Positions 42,193-51,306 are shown, counted from the first letter of the stretch. The stretch: 60,060 nt of DNA from Acidimicrobiales bacterium (GCA_025463925.1 JAODBK010000101.1:1-60060), one strand, 5' to 3'. The notes: a model not told the origin generated them from the letters alone. Numbers and translations: made by a program.

Positions 42193-43382
42193 TGTCGGGC
42201 GACGCGACGATCCTGCACGCCGACCTCGACGCCTTCTACGCGTCGGTCGAGCAGCGCGACGACCCCCGCCTCCGCGGCCGCCCCGTGATCGTCGGGGCGG
42301 GCGTCGTCCTCGCCGCGAGCTACGAGGCCAAGGCATTCGGCGTGCGCACCGCGATGGGCGGCCGCCAGGCGCGCCAGCTGTGCCCGTGGGCAGTCGTCGT
42401 CAGCCCGCGGATGTCGGCGTACTCGGAGGCCAGCCGGGCGGTGTTCGACGTGTTCGACCAGACGACGCCACTGGTCGAAGGGGTGTCGATCGACGAGGCG
42501 TTCCTCGATGTCGGCGGCCTCCGGCGAGTGTCCGGCACGCCGCTCGAGATCGCCGTGCGGCTGCGTCGCGAGGTCCTCGAGCGCGTCGGTCTGCCGATCA
42601 CCGTCGGTGTCGCCCGGACCAAGTTCCTGGCCAAGGTGGCGAGCGGAGTGGCCAAGCCGGACGGCCTCCTCGTGGTGCCGCCAGACCGCGAGCTGGCGTT
42701 CCTCCATCCGCTCCGGGTCGAGCGGCTCTGGGGCGTCGGCGCGGTGACGTCCGCCAAGCTGCGGGGCCGCGGCATCACGACGGTCGGCGAGGTGGCCCAG
42801 CTCGCCGAAGCGTCGCTGGTGTCGATGCTCGGTCGGGCATCCGGCCGGCACCTGCACGCGCTGGCGCACAACCGCGACCCCCGTCCCGTGCAGGTGGGGC
42901 GGCGGCGGCGCTCGATCGGGTCCCAGCGCGCGCTCGGGTGGGCGCGCAAGACCCCCGACGCCGTGGACGCCGCGTTGGTCGGGCTGGTCGACCGCGTCAC
43001 CGGCCGGATGCGCGTCGCCGACCGGGTGGGCCGCACCGTCGTGCTGCGACTGCGATTCGACGACTTCTCCCGAGCCACGCGGTCCCACACGCTTCCCCGG
43101 CCCACCGCGCACACCGAGACCATCCTCGCCACGGCACGGGTGTTGCTCACGACGGCGATGCCGATGATCGAGCGTCAAGGCTTGACCCTCGTCGGCATCT
43201 CCGTCGGGAACCTCGACGACAGTGGCGCGATCCAGCTCGCACTGCCGTTCGACGGGCACTGCGGCGGGGCCCTCGACGCCGCGCTCGACGACGTCCGCGA
43301 GCGGTTCGGCTCGGCCGCGGTGACGCGGGCCGTGCTGCTCGGGCGCGAGGATGGGCCGTCGGTGCCGCTCCTCCCCGATTGA
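42192..43382 (+). CDS. dinB: DNA polymerase IV, Y-family
   Basis: 396 residues from GTG 42192 (a GTG two codons upstream is in frame). Catalytic acidic residues are in HADLDAFYASVE (Asp11) and SIDEAFLD (Asp101, Glu102). YEAKAFGVRTAM, the thumb HhH (LWGVGAVTSAKLRGRGI) and the little-finger domain (RSIGSQRALG) are all present. It performs low-fidelity translesion synthesis. The LexA box overlapping the start makes it an SOS gene. No beta-clamp motif is obvious at the C-terminus (ends SVPLLPD; the QLALPFDG segment just before could serve). Confidence 0.95.
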   Translation: MSGDATILHADLDAFYASVEQRDDPRLRGRPVIVGAGVVLAASYEAKAFGVRTAMGGRQARQLCPWAVVVSPRMSAYSEASRAVFDVFDQTTPLVEGVSIDEAFLDVGGLRRVSGTPLEIAVRLRREVLERVGLPITVGVARTKFLAKVASGVAKPDGLLVVPPDRELAFLHPLRVERLWGVGAVTSAKLRGRGITTVGEVAQLAEASLVSMLGRASGRHLHALAHNRDPRPVQVGRRRRSIGSQRALGWARKTPDAVDAALVGLVDRVTGRMRVADRVGRTVVLRLRFDDFSRATRSHTLPRPTAHTETILATARVLLTTAMPMIERQGLTLVGISVGNLDDSGAIQLALPFDGHCGGALDAALDDVRERFGSAAVTRAVLLGREDGPSVPLLPD

Positions 43383-43459
43383 CACGCGCCGATGAGTCCG
43401 CGGGCGCCACCCCGTCGAACCTGGTGACATCGTTCGTGAGTTCGGAGAAGGAGCCTCCT

Positions 43460-44230
43460 GTGCCCAAGCGTGACGCAGCCCCTGTCGGTGCCCCCTGTTG
43501 GGTCGAGCTGTTCAGCACCGATCCGGAGAAGAGCCAATCGTTCTACGCCGACCTGTTCGGCTGGACCTCCGAGGCCGCCGGCGAGGAGTACGGCGGGTAC
43601 ATCAACTTCTCGAAGGACGGGATCATGGTCGCCGGGTGCATGCGCAACGACGGCCAGTCCGGCATGCCCGACCTCTGGTCGGTCTACCTGGCGACCGACG
43701 ATGCCAAGGCGACGGTCGACGCCGCCGCCGATCACGGCGGGCACGTGGTGGTCCCGGCGATGGAGGTGATGGAGCTCGGGACGATGGCCGTCGTCACCGA
43801 CGCCGGCGGCGCCGCCATCGGTGCCTGGCAACCCGGCCTCCACAAGGGGTTCGGCGTCTTCGACGAGCCCGGCACGCCCGGTTGGTTCGAGCTGCACACC
43901 CGTGACTACGACGCGTCGGTCGCGTTCTACCGGGACGTGTTCGAGTGGGACACCCACGTCGCCAGCGACCTCCCCGAGTTCCGCTACACGACGCTCGGCG
44001 AGGGCGACGGTCAACTGGCCGGCATCATGGACGCCACCGGGTTCCTCCCCGAAGGCGTGCCGGCGCACTGGTCGGTGTACTTCCGCGTGACCGACACCGA
44101 CGCCACGCTGGCGAGGACCGTCGAGCTGGGCGGTTCGATCGTCCTGCCCGCCGAGGACACGCCGTACGGGCGCCTGGCTTCCGCCGCCGACTCCACCGGC
44201 GCGCCGTTCAAGTTGGTCGCCGCGTCCTGA
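43460..44230 (+). CDS. Two-module VOC (glyoxalase-like) protein, CFP30B-like
   Basis: 256 residues made of two vicinal-oxygen-chelate modules (about 10-122 and 133-254), each starting with a W-V/F-E-L strand (CWVELFSTDPEKSQSFYADL; GWFELHTRDYDASVAFYRDV). The arrangement and length match the CFP30B/Rv0577 type of actinobacterial proteins. Metal ligands are partly conserved (Glu, His), but no enzymatic activity can be inferred. GTG start with AAGGAG 6 nt before. Confidence 0.8.
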   Translation: MPKRDAAPVGAPCWVELFSTDPEKSQSFYADLFGWTSEAAGEEYGGYINFSKDGIMVAGCMRNDGQSGMPDLWSVYLATDDAKATVDAAADHGGHVVVPAMEVMELGTMAVVTDAGGAAIGAWQPGLHKGFGVFDEPGTPGWFELHTRDYDASVAFYRDVFEWDTHVASDLPEFRYTTLGEGDGQLAGIMDATGFLPEGVPAHWSVYFRVTDTDATLARTVELGGSIVLPAEDTPYGRLASAADSTGAPFKLVAAS

Positions 44231-44252
44231 CATCCCCATAAGGTTGGCGTCG

Positions 44253-46061
44253 GTGATCGCCCGGCTCCGGCAACGACAGGAATGGCAGTTCCTCTCGGTC
44301 CTGCCGAAGGCCGATCGCTCGCTTGCCATCGGGTGGTGGATCGTGTTGGTGCTGCGCGGCCTCTTGCCGGCCGCGCTGGCCATCGCCACGGGTGTGCTGA
44401 TCGGCGCGGTGCAACACGGTCATCCCTTGGGCGGGCCGCTGTCGTTCGTCGGCGTGGTGTTCGTCCTGCTCCAGGTGCTGAACCCGATCCACACCGCGAT
44501 CAGCGCCAACCTCGGTGACCGGACCGCGGCGTGGCTGTACGACAAGCTCACCCATGCCTGCGTGACGCCGCCGGGCATGGGCCATCTCGAGGACCCGACG
44601 CTCACCAACGACCTCACGGTGGCGCGCGAGTTCGACACCGGCATGACCGGGCCGCCGCTGTACATCTCCATGGGGTTCATCGCCGACGGCCTCGTGCAGA
44701 TGGTCGGCGGTCTGGCCTCCGCGATCGTGCTCTTCGCGTACGGCTGGTGGGCGCCACCCGTGCTCGCCGGCGGCTGGTTGGCGACGCACTGGCTCTTGCG
44801 CGAGAGCGCCGTCTGGCGCGACCGGAACACCGAAGAGGTCCGGGCGGCCCAGCGCGACTCGGACTACGCCTATCGCATGGCCGTGGACCCGCCGGCCGCC
44901 AAGGAGCTGCGGCTGTTCGGCTTGGCCGGCTGGACCATCGACCGCTTCATCGACCGGCGGACCACCCTGCACCGGCTCCAGTACGAAGCCACGAGGATGC
45001 GCGAGCGATCGGTCCTGTCGAGCGTCCTCATCGTCACCGCGGCCAACCTGCTCGTGCTGTGGTCGGTCGCCAACGCCGTCATCCGCGGCAGCATCGATCT
45101 CGGCGCCGCGGTCATCTACGTGCAGGCGGCGGTGGGCACGTCGATGATCGCGTTCGGCGGGTTGAACTGGGCCTTCGACGGCGCCGCCGCGCCGGTCGCG
45201 GCCGTACTCCGCCTCGAGCCGGCGATGGCGCCGGCCGGCGCGTTGACGCCGGGCACCCGTTCGGCCACCGGCGTGCCGGCCCGCGAGATCCGGTTCCGTG
45301 ACGTCACCTTCGCCTATCCGGAGGGCGTCCCGGTGCTCGAGGGATTCGATCTCGCCATTCCGGCGGGTTCGTCGCTGGCGATCGTCGGCCAGAACGGCGC
45401 CGGCAAGACCACGCTCGCCAAGCTCCTCTGCCGCCTCTACGACCCGCAGTCGGGAGCCATCGAGGTCGACGGCACCGACATCCGCGACTTCGACATCGCA
45501 TCCTGGCGTTCGCGACTCACCGCGGTGTTCCAGGACTTCGTGCGGTTCGAGCTGACGTTGCGCGAGAACGTCGCGCCGGGCGGCGCGCCGGACGACGCCG
45601 TGCTCGCGGCGCTCCACGACGCCGGCGCATCCGATCTCGCCGATCTCGACACCGTCCTCGCGCGCGGGTACGAGGGCGGCACCGATCTCTCCGGCGGTCA
45701 GTGGCAGCGGGTGGCGCTGGCCCGGGCCATGTGCGCAGTGCACCTCGGCGCCGGCGTGGTGCTGCTCGACGAGCCCACCGCGCAACTGGACGTCCGCGGG
45801 GAGGCCGAGATCTTCGATCGCATCCTCGCCACGACGCGCGACTGCACGACCATCCTCATCTCGCACCGCTTCTCGACGGTCCGTCACGCCGATCGCATCT
45901 GCGTCCTCGAAGGTGGCAAGGTCGTCGAGCTCGGCAGCCACGACGAGCTGATGGCCCGGCGGGGCCGCTACTTCACGATGTTCGACCTTCAGGCTCGGCG
46001 GTTCGCGACCGGCGGCGCCGACGAGGGCGAGGAGGACCTGGTGTTCGATGTCCTCGCGTGA
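44253..46061 (+). CDS. ABC half-transporter, first of a pair
   Basis: 602 residues from GTG 44253, preceded by TAAGGT 8 nt upstream. Six-helix exporter-type domain followed by an ATPase with Walker A GQNGAGKTT, Q-loop FQDFVRFEL, signature DLSGGQWQRVALARA and Walker B VVLLDEPTAQLD. The next gene, overlapping by 14 nt, encodes a similar half, so the two probably form a heterodimer. The third gene is a siderophore-interacting reductase, which raises the possibility of an IrtAB-like importer rather than an exporter. Confidence 0.85.
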   Translation: MIARLRQRQEWQFLSVLPKADRSLAIGWWIVLVLRGLLPAALAIATGVLIGAVQHGHPLGGPLSFVGVVFVLLQVLNPIHTAISANLGDRTAAWLYDKLTHACVTPPGMGHLEDPTLTNDLTVAREFDTGMTGPPLYISMGFIADGLVQMVGGLASAIVLFAYGWWAPPVLAGGWLATHWLLRESAVWRDRNTEEVRAAQRDSDYAYRMAVDPPAAKELRLFGLAGWTIDRFIDRRTTLHRLQYEATRMRERSVLSSVLIVTAANLLVLWSVANAVIRGSIDLGAAVIYVQAAVGTSMIAFGGLNWAFDGAAAPVAAVLRLEPAMAPAGALTPGTRSATGVPAREIRFRDVTFAYPEGVPVLEGFDLAIPAGSSLAIVGQNGAGKTTLAKLLCRLYDPQSGAIEVDGTDIRDFDIASWRSRLTAVFQDFVRFELTLRENVAPGGAPDDAVLAALHDAGASDLADLDTVLARGYEGGTDLSGGQWQRVALARAMCAVHLGAGVVLLDEPTAQLDVRGEAEIFDRILATTRDCTTILISHRFSTVRHADRICVLEGGKVVELGSHDELMARRGRYFTMFDLQARRFATGGADEGEEDLVFDVLA

Positions 46062-47856
46062 CGCCGCGGCCACCGATGAGGAGCTGCCGCCGGCGCTGCG
46101 CTCCATGTGGCGCTTGTGCAAGCTCGGGTACCAGCACGAGCCGGCCCTCATGGTCGTGGCGTTCGTGTTGGCACTGCTGGCCGCGCTGCCGGACGCCCTC
46201 ATGGCCGTCTGGCTCAAGGTGCTCGGCGACGGCGTGCTGCACGGCAACCATGGCCGGGTGCGGCTCGCAGCAGTTGGCCTCGCCGCGTCAGCGACGGCAA
46301 CGTGGTTCCTCTCGACGGTCTCGACCCGGCTGCAGCGCCGGTTCCGCGACAGGGTCACGATCGCCCTCGAGTCGCACGTCGCCAAGCTGCAGGCGTCGGT
46401 GTCGACGATCGCCCATCAGGAGCGCCCGGAGTACCTCGACCGCCTGTCCGTCCTGCGCGACCAGATCTTCGTGCTCGACCACATGTACATGTCGGTGTTC
46501 TCGACCGCCGGCTGGATCCTGCGGCTCGCCGTCACCGTCGTGCTGTTGGCGTCGATCCATCCGGTGCTGGTGCTGCTCGTCGTGTTCGCCCTGCCGACGG
46601 TGTCGACCTCGTCATGGCGACCCGGCGTCGAGCGCAAGGCCGAGGAGCTCGGCGCGCCCGCCAAGCGCCTGTCGCGCCACCTGTTCACCACCGCGACCAC
46701 CGCGCCGCCCGGCAAGGAGGTGCGGGTCACCGGCATCGGCGACCGCTTGCTCACCGACCGCCGGGCCGCGTGGGAGCGGTGGTACGGCGGCGTGTCGACC
46801 ACGCGATGGGCCAGCGCGGTGTGGCACACCTTGGCGTGGGCGGTGTTCGGTGGCGCGTACGTCGGCGCCATCGTCTTCGTGTCGAGCGGCCTCCACGCGC
46901 CGGCCGGCGACGTGCTCCTGGTGCTCGCCGCCGGGGCGCGACTCTCGCAGTACGTCGGCGCGACCGTCGGCGAGATCGGCTTCTTGCGAGGCATCTGGCT
47001 CGACGGGTCGCGCCGCCTGGCGTGGCTCGAGGATTACGCCGCCGCGCTGACGGCCGACGAAGACCTGCCGGTGCCGGATCGGCTGGAAGACGGCATCACC
47101 TTCGACCACGTCTCGTTCGCGTACCCCGGCACCGACCGACTGGTGCTCGACGACGTGACGCTGGCGTTGCCCGCCGGCGCGGTGGTGGCCATCGTCGGCG
47201 AGAACGGCGCCGGCAAGACGACACTCGTCAAGCTCCTCGCCAAGCTGTACGAGCCGACGAGCGGCGCCATCTGCATCGACGGCCGGCCGCTCCACCGCAT
47301 GCCGGCGGCCGAGTGGCGGGCGCGGCTGGCCGGTGCCTTCCAGGACTTCTTCCGGTTCGAGTTCCGCGCCCGGCACTCGGTCGGCGTCGGCGACATCGCG
47401 CGCCTCGACGACGAACCGGCCGTCGTGACGGCGGTCGATCGGGCCGGCGCGGCCGACGTCGTCCGGCGGCTCGGCTCCGGCCTGGAGACCCAGTTGGGCC
47501 CGACGTGGCCCGACGGCGTCGAGGTGTCGTTCGGCCAGTGGCAGAAGCTCGCGTTGGCGCGCGGCTTCATGCGCGACGGGCCGCTGCTCCTCGTGCTCGA
47601 CGAGCCGACCGCGGCGCTCGACGCCGAGACCGAGCACGCGCTGTTCGAGCGGTACGCCGCGGGCGCCCGCCACGACACCGGCGACGGCCGCATCACCATC
47701 CTGGTGTCGCACCGGTTCAGCACGGTGCGGATGGCCGATCTCATCGTCGTGCTCGATGGCGCCCGGCTGGTCGAGGTGGGGACGCACGACGACCTGGTCG
47801 CGCGGGGTGGCCAGTACGCCGAGCTCTACGGGATCCAGGCCTCGGCTTATCGATGA
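46048..47856 (+). CDS. ABC half-transporter, second of a pair
   Basis: 602 residues. Membrane domain about 30-320, then an ATPase with Walker A GENGAGKTT, Q-loop FQDFFRFEF and Walker B LVLDEPTAALD. The signature reads VSFGQWQKLALARG instead of LSGGQ, and Walker B carries LLLVLDE with Glu present, so one of the two composite sites of a heterodimer may be impaired, as is common in paired half-transporters. The ATG lies inside the end of the first gene; the TGA overlaps the next ATG (ATGA). Confidence 0.85.
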   Translation: MSSRDAAATDEELPPALRSMWRLCKLGYQHEPALMVVAFVLALLAALPDALMAVWLKVLGDGVLHGNHGRVRLAAVGLAASATATWFLSTVSTRLQRRFRDRVTIALESHVAKLQASVSTIAHQERPEYLDRLSVLRDQIFVLDHMYMSVFSTAGWILRLAVTVVLLASIHPVLVLLVVFALPTVSTSSWRPGVERKAEELGAPAKRLSRHLFTTATTAPPGKEVRVTGIGDRLLTDRRAAWERWYGGVSTTRWASAVWHTLAWAVFGGAYVGAIVFVSSGLHAPAGDVLLVLAAGARLSQYVGATVGEIGFLRGIWLDGSRRLAWLEDYAAALTADEDLPVPDRLEDGITFDHVSFAYPGTDRLVLDDVTLALPAGAVVAIVGENGAGKTTLVKLLAKLYEPTSGAICIDGRPLHRMPAAEWRARLAGAFQDFFRFEFRARHSVGVGDIARLDDEPAVVTAVDRAGAADVVRRLGSGLETQLGPTWPDGVEVSFGQWQKLALARGFMRDGPLLLVLDEPTAALDAETEHALFERYAAGARHDTGDGRITILVSHRFSTVRMADLIVVLDGARLVEVGTHDDLVARGGQYAELYGIQASAYR

Positions 47857-48641
47857 CGGTGCGTGCCCGGCGTGAGCCGCCGCGGTTCCGCCACGTCACC
47901 GTGCGCGGCGTCGAGCCGGTGAGTCGCCGGATGGTCAGGGTCACGCTGGCCGGCCCCGACCTCGCCGGCTTCACCGTTGACGAGCCCGCGGCGAGCGTGC
48001 GCCTGCTGATCCCTTCCCCCGGCTCGCGCGAGTTGGTGGTCCCGCGCTGGAACGGCAACGAGTTCCTGCTGCCGGACGGGCGCCGACCGGCGCTTCGCGC
48101 GTTCACCCCGCGCCGCGTCGACGCCACCGCGCTCGAGCTCGACCTGGATGTCGTGATCCACGACGGCGGGGTGGCGTCGGAATGGGCCGCCTCGGCCGAG
48201 GCCGGCGATGTCGCCGCGGTCTCGGGTCCCGGCCGCGGCTACGCGGTCGACCGCGACGCGCCGGCGTTCCTGCTGGCCGGCGACGAGACCGCGGTCCCCG
48301 CCATGAGCCAGCTCCTCGAGACCCTGCCGGCCGAGACGCAGGTGCACGTGCTGGTGGAGGTCGCCCATCCCGATGCCCGCTTCGCCCTGCCCGATCATCC
48401 ACGGGCAACCATCGAGTGGCACGACCGGCCGCCGGGCGCGCCGCCCGGCGACGCGCTGGTGCGAGCGGTCAGCGAGGCGACGCTGGTCGCCGGCACGCGT
48501 GTCTGGGCCGCCGGCGAGGCCGCGGCCGTCCAGCGCATCCGTCGCCAGCTGTTCGAGGACCGGGGGCTGCCGCGGCCGCAGGCGACGGTGCGCGGCTACT
48601 GGAAGCACGGCCGCAGCGGCGGCACCGAGGACGACGGCTGA
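47853..48641 (+). CDS. Siderophore-interacting protein (FAD/NAD(P)H ferric-siderophore reductase family)
   Basis: 262 residues. The FAD-binding barrel has RAFTPRRVD (RxYTxR-like) and the nucleotide half has LLAGDETAVPAMSQLLETLP and VWAAGEAAAVQRIRRQL, matching ViuB/YqjH-type ferric-chelate reductases, which release iron by reduction in the cytoplasm. It is translated from an ATG overlapping the preceding ABC stop, so it belongs to the same system. In mycobacteria the IrtAB importer has this domain fused to IrtA. Confidence 0.85.
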   Translation: MTVRARREPPRFRHVTVRGVEPVSRRMVRVTLAGPDLAGFTVDEPAASVRLLIPSPGSRELVVPRWNGNEFLLPDGRRPALRAFTPRRVDATALELDLDVVIHDGGVASEWAASAEAGDVAAVSGPGRGYAVDRDAPAFLLAGDETAVPAMSQLLETLPAETQVHVLVEVAHPDARFALPDHPRATIEWHDRPPGAPPGDALVRAVSEATLVAGTRVWAAGEAAAVQRIRRQLFEDRGLPRPQATVRGYWKHGRSGGTEDDG

Positions 48642-48644
48642 CGC

Positions 48645-49508
48645 TCAGAGCTGGAGCGCGGCCGCGCCCTCGGCCAGCACGCGCAGGTGATCGTCGACCG
48701 ATCGCAGGCCGGCACCCATGGTGTTGATCGCGACGTGCGTGGCGCCGGCGTCGCGCCAGCGGCCGAGCTGCTCGATCAACTTCTCGACACCGCCTTCGCC
48801 CCAGGTGACGCGCCCCTCCATGCCGATGGTGGCGGGGTCGCGGCCGGCGTCGCGCGCCGCCCGCTCGACTTCGGCCCGCGCCTCGTCGAGCTTCGGGCCC
48901 GGCGGCACCTGCGGGAACCACCCGTCGGCCAGCCGTCCGGCGCGCCGGTACGCCGCCGGTGACGCCGCGCCGAACCAGATCGGGATGGGGCGTTGGATCG
49001 GCATCGGCGCGAGGCCGGCGCCGGTGACCCGCTCGTAGGTGCCCTCGAAGGTGACGGTCGGCTCGGTCCAGAGGCGGCGGAGCAGGACGACTTGCTCGTC
49101 GAGTCGCCGCCCGCGATTGGTGAAGTCTTTGCCGAGTGCTTCGTACTCGACGGCATTCCAACCGAGCCCGACACCGAAGCGGAACCTGCCGGCGGTGAGG
49201 AGATCCACTTCGGCGGCCTGCTTGGCGGCGAGAACGGTCTGCCGTTGCGGGAGGATGATGATGCCGGTGACGAGCTCGAGCGACGTGATCGCCGCGAGGT
49301 AGCCGAACAACACCATCGGCTCGTGGAAGGTGGTGTGCACGTCGTACGGCCCTTGCCAGCCGGTGTGGACGGCGGGATCGGCGCCGACGACGTGGTCGTA
49401 GGCGAGCACGTGCGCGAAGTTCAGCTGCTCGACCCGCTCGGCGTAGGCCCGGACCGCGCCGGCGTCGGCACCGATCTCGGTTTGCGGGAACACGACCCCG
49501 ATCTGCAT
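48645..49508 (-). CDS. LLM-class F420-dependent-type oxidoreductase
   Basis: 287 residues from ATG 49508 (an in-frame reading continues 12 codons upstream). Luciferase-like TIM barrel: MQIGVVFPQTEIG, AYDHVVGAD, GRFRFGVGLGWNAVEYEALG and PIWFGAASPAAYRRAGRLADGW. Such proteins use F420 or FMN to reduce or oxidise diverse substrates; the specificity is unknown. It converges on the siderophore-interacting gene with a 3-bp gap. Confidence 0.85.
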   Translation of the reverse strand: MQIGVVFPQTEIGADAGAVRAYAERVEQLNFAHVLAYDHVVGADPAVHTGWQGPYDVHTTFHEPMVLFGYLAAITSLELVTGIIILPQRQTVLAAKQAAEVDLLTAGRFRFGVGLGWNAVEYEALGKDFTNRGRRLDEQVVLLRRLWTEPTVTFEGTYERVTGAGLAPMPIQRPIPIWFGAASPAAYRRAGRLADGWFPQVPPGPKLDEARAEVERAARDAGRDPATIGMEGRVTWGEGGVEKLIEQLGRWRDAGATHVAINTMGAGLRSVDDHLRVLAEGAAALQL

Positions 49509-49559
49509 CGCCCGCAGCTTGTCACCAGATGCCGCCTTCATCACAACGTCGCCCGGCTC

Positions 49560-50102
49560 TTACGGGGTACGGCCGAGGAAGGCAACGAGGCGTTGTGTCG
49601 TCGTGGCGACGTCGGAAGCCGACTGCTCGGGTCCGAAGCGGCCGGACCGCAGCTCCGGCGACACGATCATGTGGCCGGCCTCCGTCGCGGCGGCCGCAAC
49701 GTCGTCGGGCAGCTCGGCCGGCTGGCCGGTGGCGACCGCGAGGTCCCACGTGTGGGTCGCGGTGTCGAGCAGGTTGATGCCGGCCAACACGCGAGCGGGC
49801 ATGGGGCCGGCTCCGCCATCGATGACGCGGTCGAGCACGCCGGGGACTCGCCATGCGTCGAGCGTCGCAGTGGCGACTTCCTCGAACTGCGCGCCGGGGT
49901 CGGCGGCCAGCTCGAATGGCGTCCGCGGCTGACCGGCGGCCGCGGCTCCCATACCTGCGACGACGCCGACCATGTGCTCGAGCAGGTCGCGCACGGTCCA
50001 CTCGTCGCAAGGAGTCTTGTCGCCGTACTGGCCGGCGGTCACGCCGGCGATGACGCCGTGCGCGTGGGTGAAGGTCTGGTCGAGCGCTTCGGTCACGTCC
50101 AT
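49560..50102 (-). CDS. DinB-like / maleylpyruvate isomerase N-domain protein (TIGR03086-type)
   Basis: 180 residues. Four-helix bundle with metal ligands in TFTHAHGVI, DLLEHMVGVV and TATHTWDLAVATGQ, the layout of the actinobacterial family usually named TIGR03086 metal-binding protein. Probably a thiol- or metal-dependent enzyme. Substrate unknown. It is transcribed away from the RibD_C gene and lies 51 bp behind the start of the LLM gene on the same strand. Confidence 0.8.
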   Translation of the reverse strand: MDVTEALDQTFTHAHGVIAGVTAGQYGDKTPCDEWTVRDLLEHMVGVVAGMGAAAAGQPRTPFELAADPGAQFEEVATATLDAWRVPGVLDRVIDGGAGPMPARVLAGINLLDTATHTWDLAVATGQPAELPDDVAAAATEAGHMIVSPELRSGRFGPEQSASDVATTTQRLVAFLGRTP

Positions 50103-50254
50103 GTTCCGTCCGATCTGTGGAAGGCGACCCGGTAACTATCCCCTGATTGGCTGACGCCGGGCTCATCGAGGTACCGCCGGACGGCAATCGTCGCCTGTAC
50201 CGATGAACGCGAGGCGACTGACGGGTGCGCGTGTCCTCGACGGCTTGCGATGAG

Positions 50255-50277
50255 TTCGACGTCGCGGCATCGTCGAA
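50255..50277. promoter_or_regulatory. Inverted repeat just upstream of the RibD_C gene
   Basis: TTCGACG-N9-CGTCGAA with perfect 7-bp arms, ending 5 nt before the ATG. It would sit over the transcription start region and suits a repressor dimer. The remaining 180-bp interval (50103-50282) shows no gene. Confidence 0.4.
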
Positions 50278-50282
50278 CCACC

Positions 50283-50909
50283 ATGCGAGTCATCCTGAGC
50301 ACCTTCATCAGCCTCGACGGTGTCGTGCAGGCCCCCGGCGGCAAGGACGAGGACACCGACGGCGGGTTCCAGCACGGCGGCTGGTCGATGCCGTTCTTCG
50401 ACCCGGAATCGATGGGCGCGGCCATCGGTGAGGTCATGGCCCGCACGGACGCCTTGCTGTTCGGGAGGCGGACGTGGGACGGCATGGCCGCGGCCTGGCC
50501 GGAACGGGCGGGTGACCCGTACGCCGACCAGATGAACGCCATCCCCAAGTACGTCGTGTCGCGGACGCTCTCGGCGGACGAGGCATCGTCGAGGTGGAGC
50601 AACACCACCCTCCTCGCGGGCGGCGACGGCGACGCCATCGAGGCGATCCGCTCGCTGCGAGCGACCGGGGGCGACGGGGGCCTGCAGGTCTGGGGCAGTG
50701 CCACGCTGGCTCGCCAGCTCGTCGAGCACGATCTCGTCGACGAGTACTGCCTCATGTTCGAGCCGATCCTGCTGGGCGGCGGCAAGTCGATCTTCCCGTC
50801 GGACGGGCAGGCTCGGCGGCTGGAGCTCGTGTCGGTGACCCAGGCACCGACCGGCGTGCTCATCTGCTCTTTCCGCCCGGCCGGGCCCGCGTCGCGAACG
50901 ACCCAGTGA
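50283..50909 (+). CDS. RibD C-terminal / dihydrofolate-reductase-like protein
   Basis: 208 residues, starting MRVILSTFISLDGVVQAPGG. NADPH-type reductase fold of the YyaP/YwjB group: LLFGRRTWDGMAAAWP, PKYVVSRTL, GLQVWGSATLARQLVEHDLVDEY and GGGKSIFP. These proteins are related to the riboflavin reductase domain, but their substrate is not established. It is followed 4 nt later by a cupin gene. Confidence 0.85.
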   Translation: MRVILSTFISLDGVVQAPGGKDEDTDGGFQHGGWSMPFFDPESMGAAIGEVMARTDALLFGRRTWDGMAAAWPERAGDPYADQMNAIPKYVVSRTLSADEASSRWSNTTLLAGGDGDAIEAIRSLRATGGDGGLQVWGSATLARQLVEHDLVDEYCLMFEPILLGGGKSIFPSDGQARRLELVSVTQAPTGVLICSFRPAGPASRTTQ

Positions 50910-50913
50910 GGAG

Positions 50914-51306
50914 ATGATGGAACACCAATCGCGCAGGCCCACGATGAAAGGCCCCGCGGACTGGTTCACGGGAGACGTGTACATCGACCCCGTCGCCCAA
51001 GGCCACGGCGGGTCGCCGTTGAACGTTGCCCACGTGCACTTCACGCCCGGCGCCCGCACCGCATGGCACTCGCACTCGATCGGCCAAACGATCCACGTCA
51101 CCGAGGGCGCAGGACGCGTCCAGTCACGCGGCGGGCCCATCGTCACCATCCACGCCGGTGACACCGTGTTCACACCCGGACGCGAATGGCACTGGCACGG
51201 CGCTGCGCCCGACCACTTCATGACCCACCTCGCCGTCAGCGAAGGCGACGCCGAGTGGGGCGACCACATGACGAACAACGAGTACCAGGGCGACGCCGGC
51301 GGCTGA
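50914..51306 (+). CDS. Cupin-domain protein
   Basis: 130 residues. Metal motif 1 in HFTPGARTAWHSHSIGQTIHVTE (first part shown across the His-x-His pair) and motif 2 in PGREWHWHGA define a single cupin. This subgroup is related to carboxymuconolactone-decarboxylase-associated cupins and quercetinase-like proteins. GAGGAG directly precedes two consecutive ATG codons, so the start may be 50914 or 50917. Likely co-transcribed with the RibD_C gene. Confidence 0.8.
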   Translation: MMEHQSRRPTMKGPADWFTGDVYIDPVAQGHGGSPLNVAHVHFTPGARTAWHSHSIGQTIHVTEGAGRVQSRGGPIVTIHAGDTVFTPGREWHWHGAAPDHFMTHLAVSEGDAEWGDHMTNNEYQGDAGG

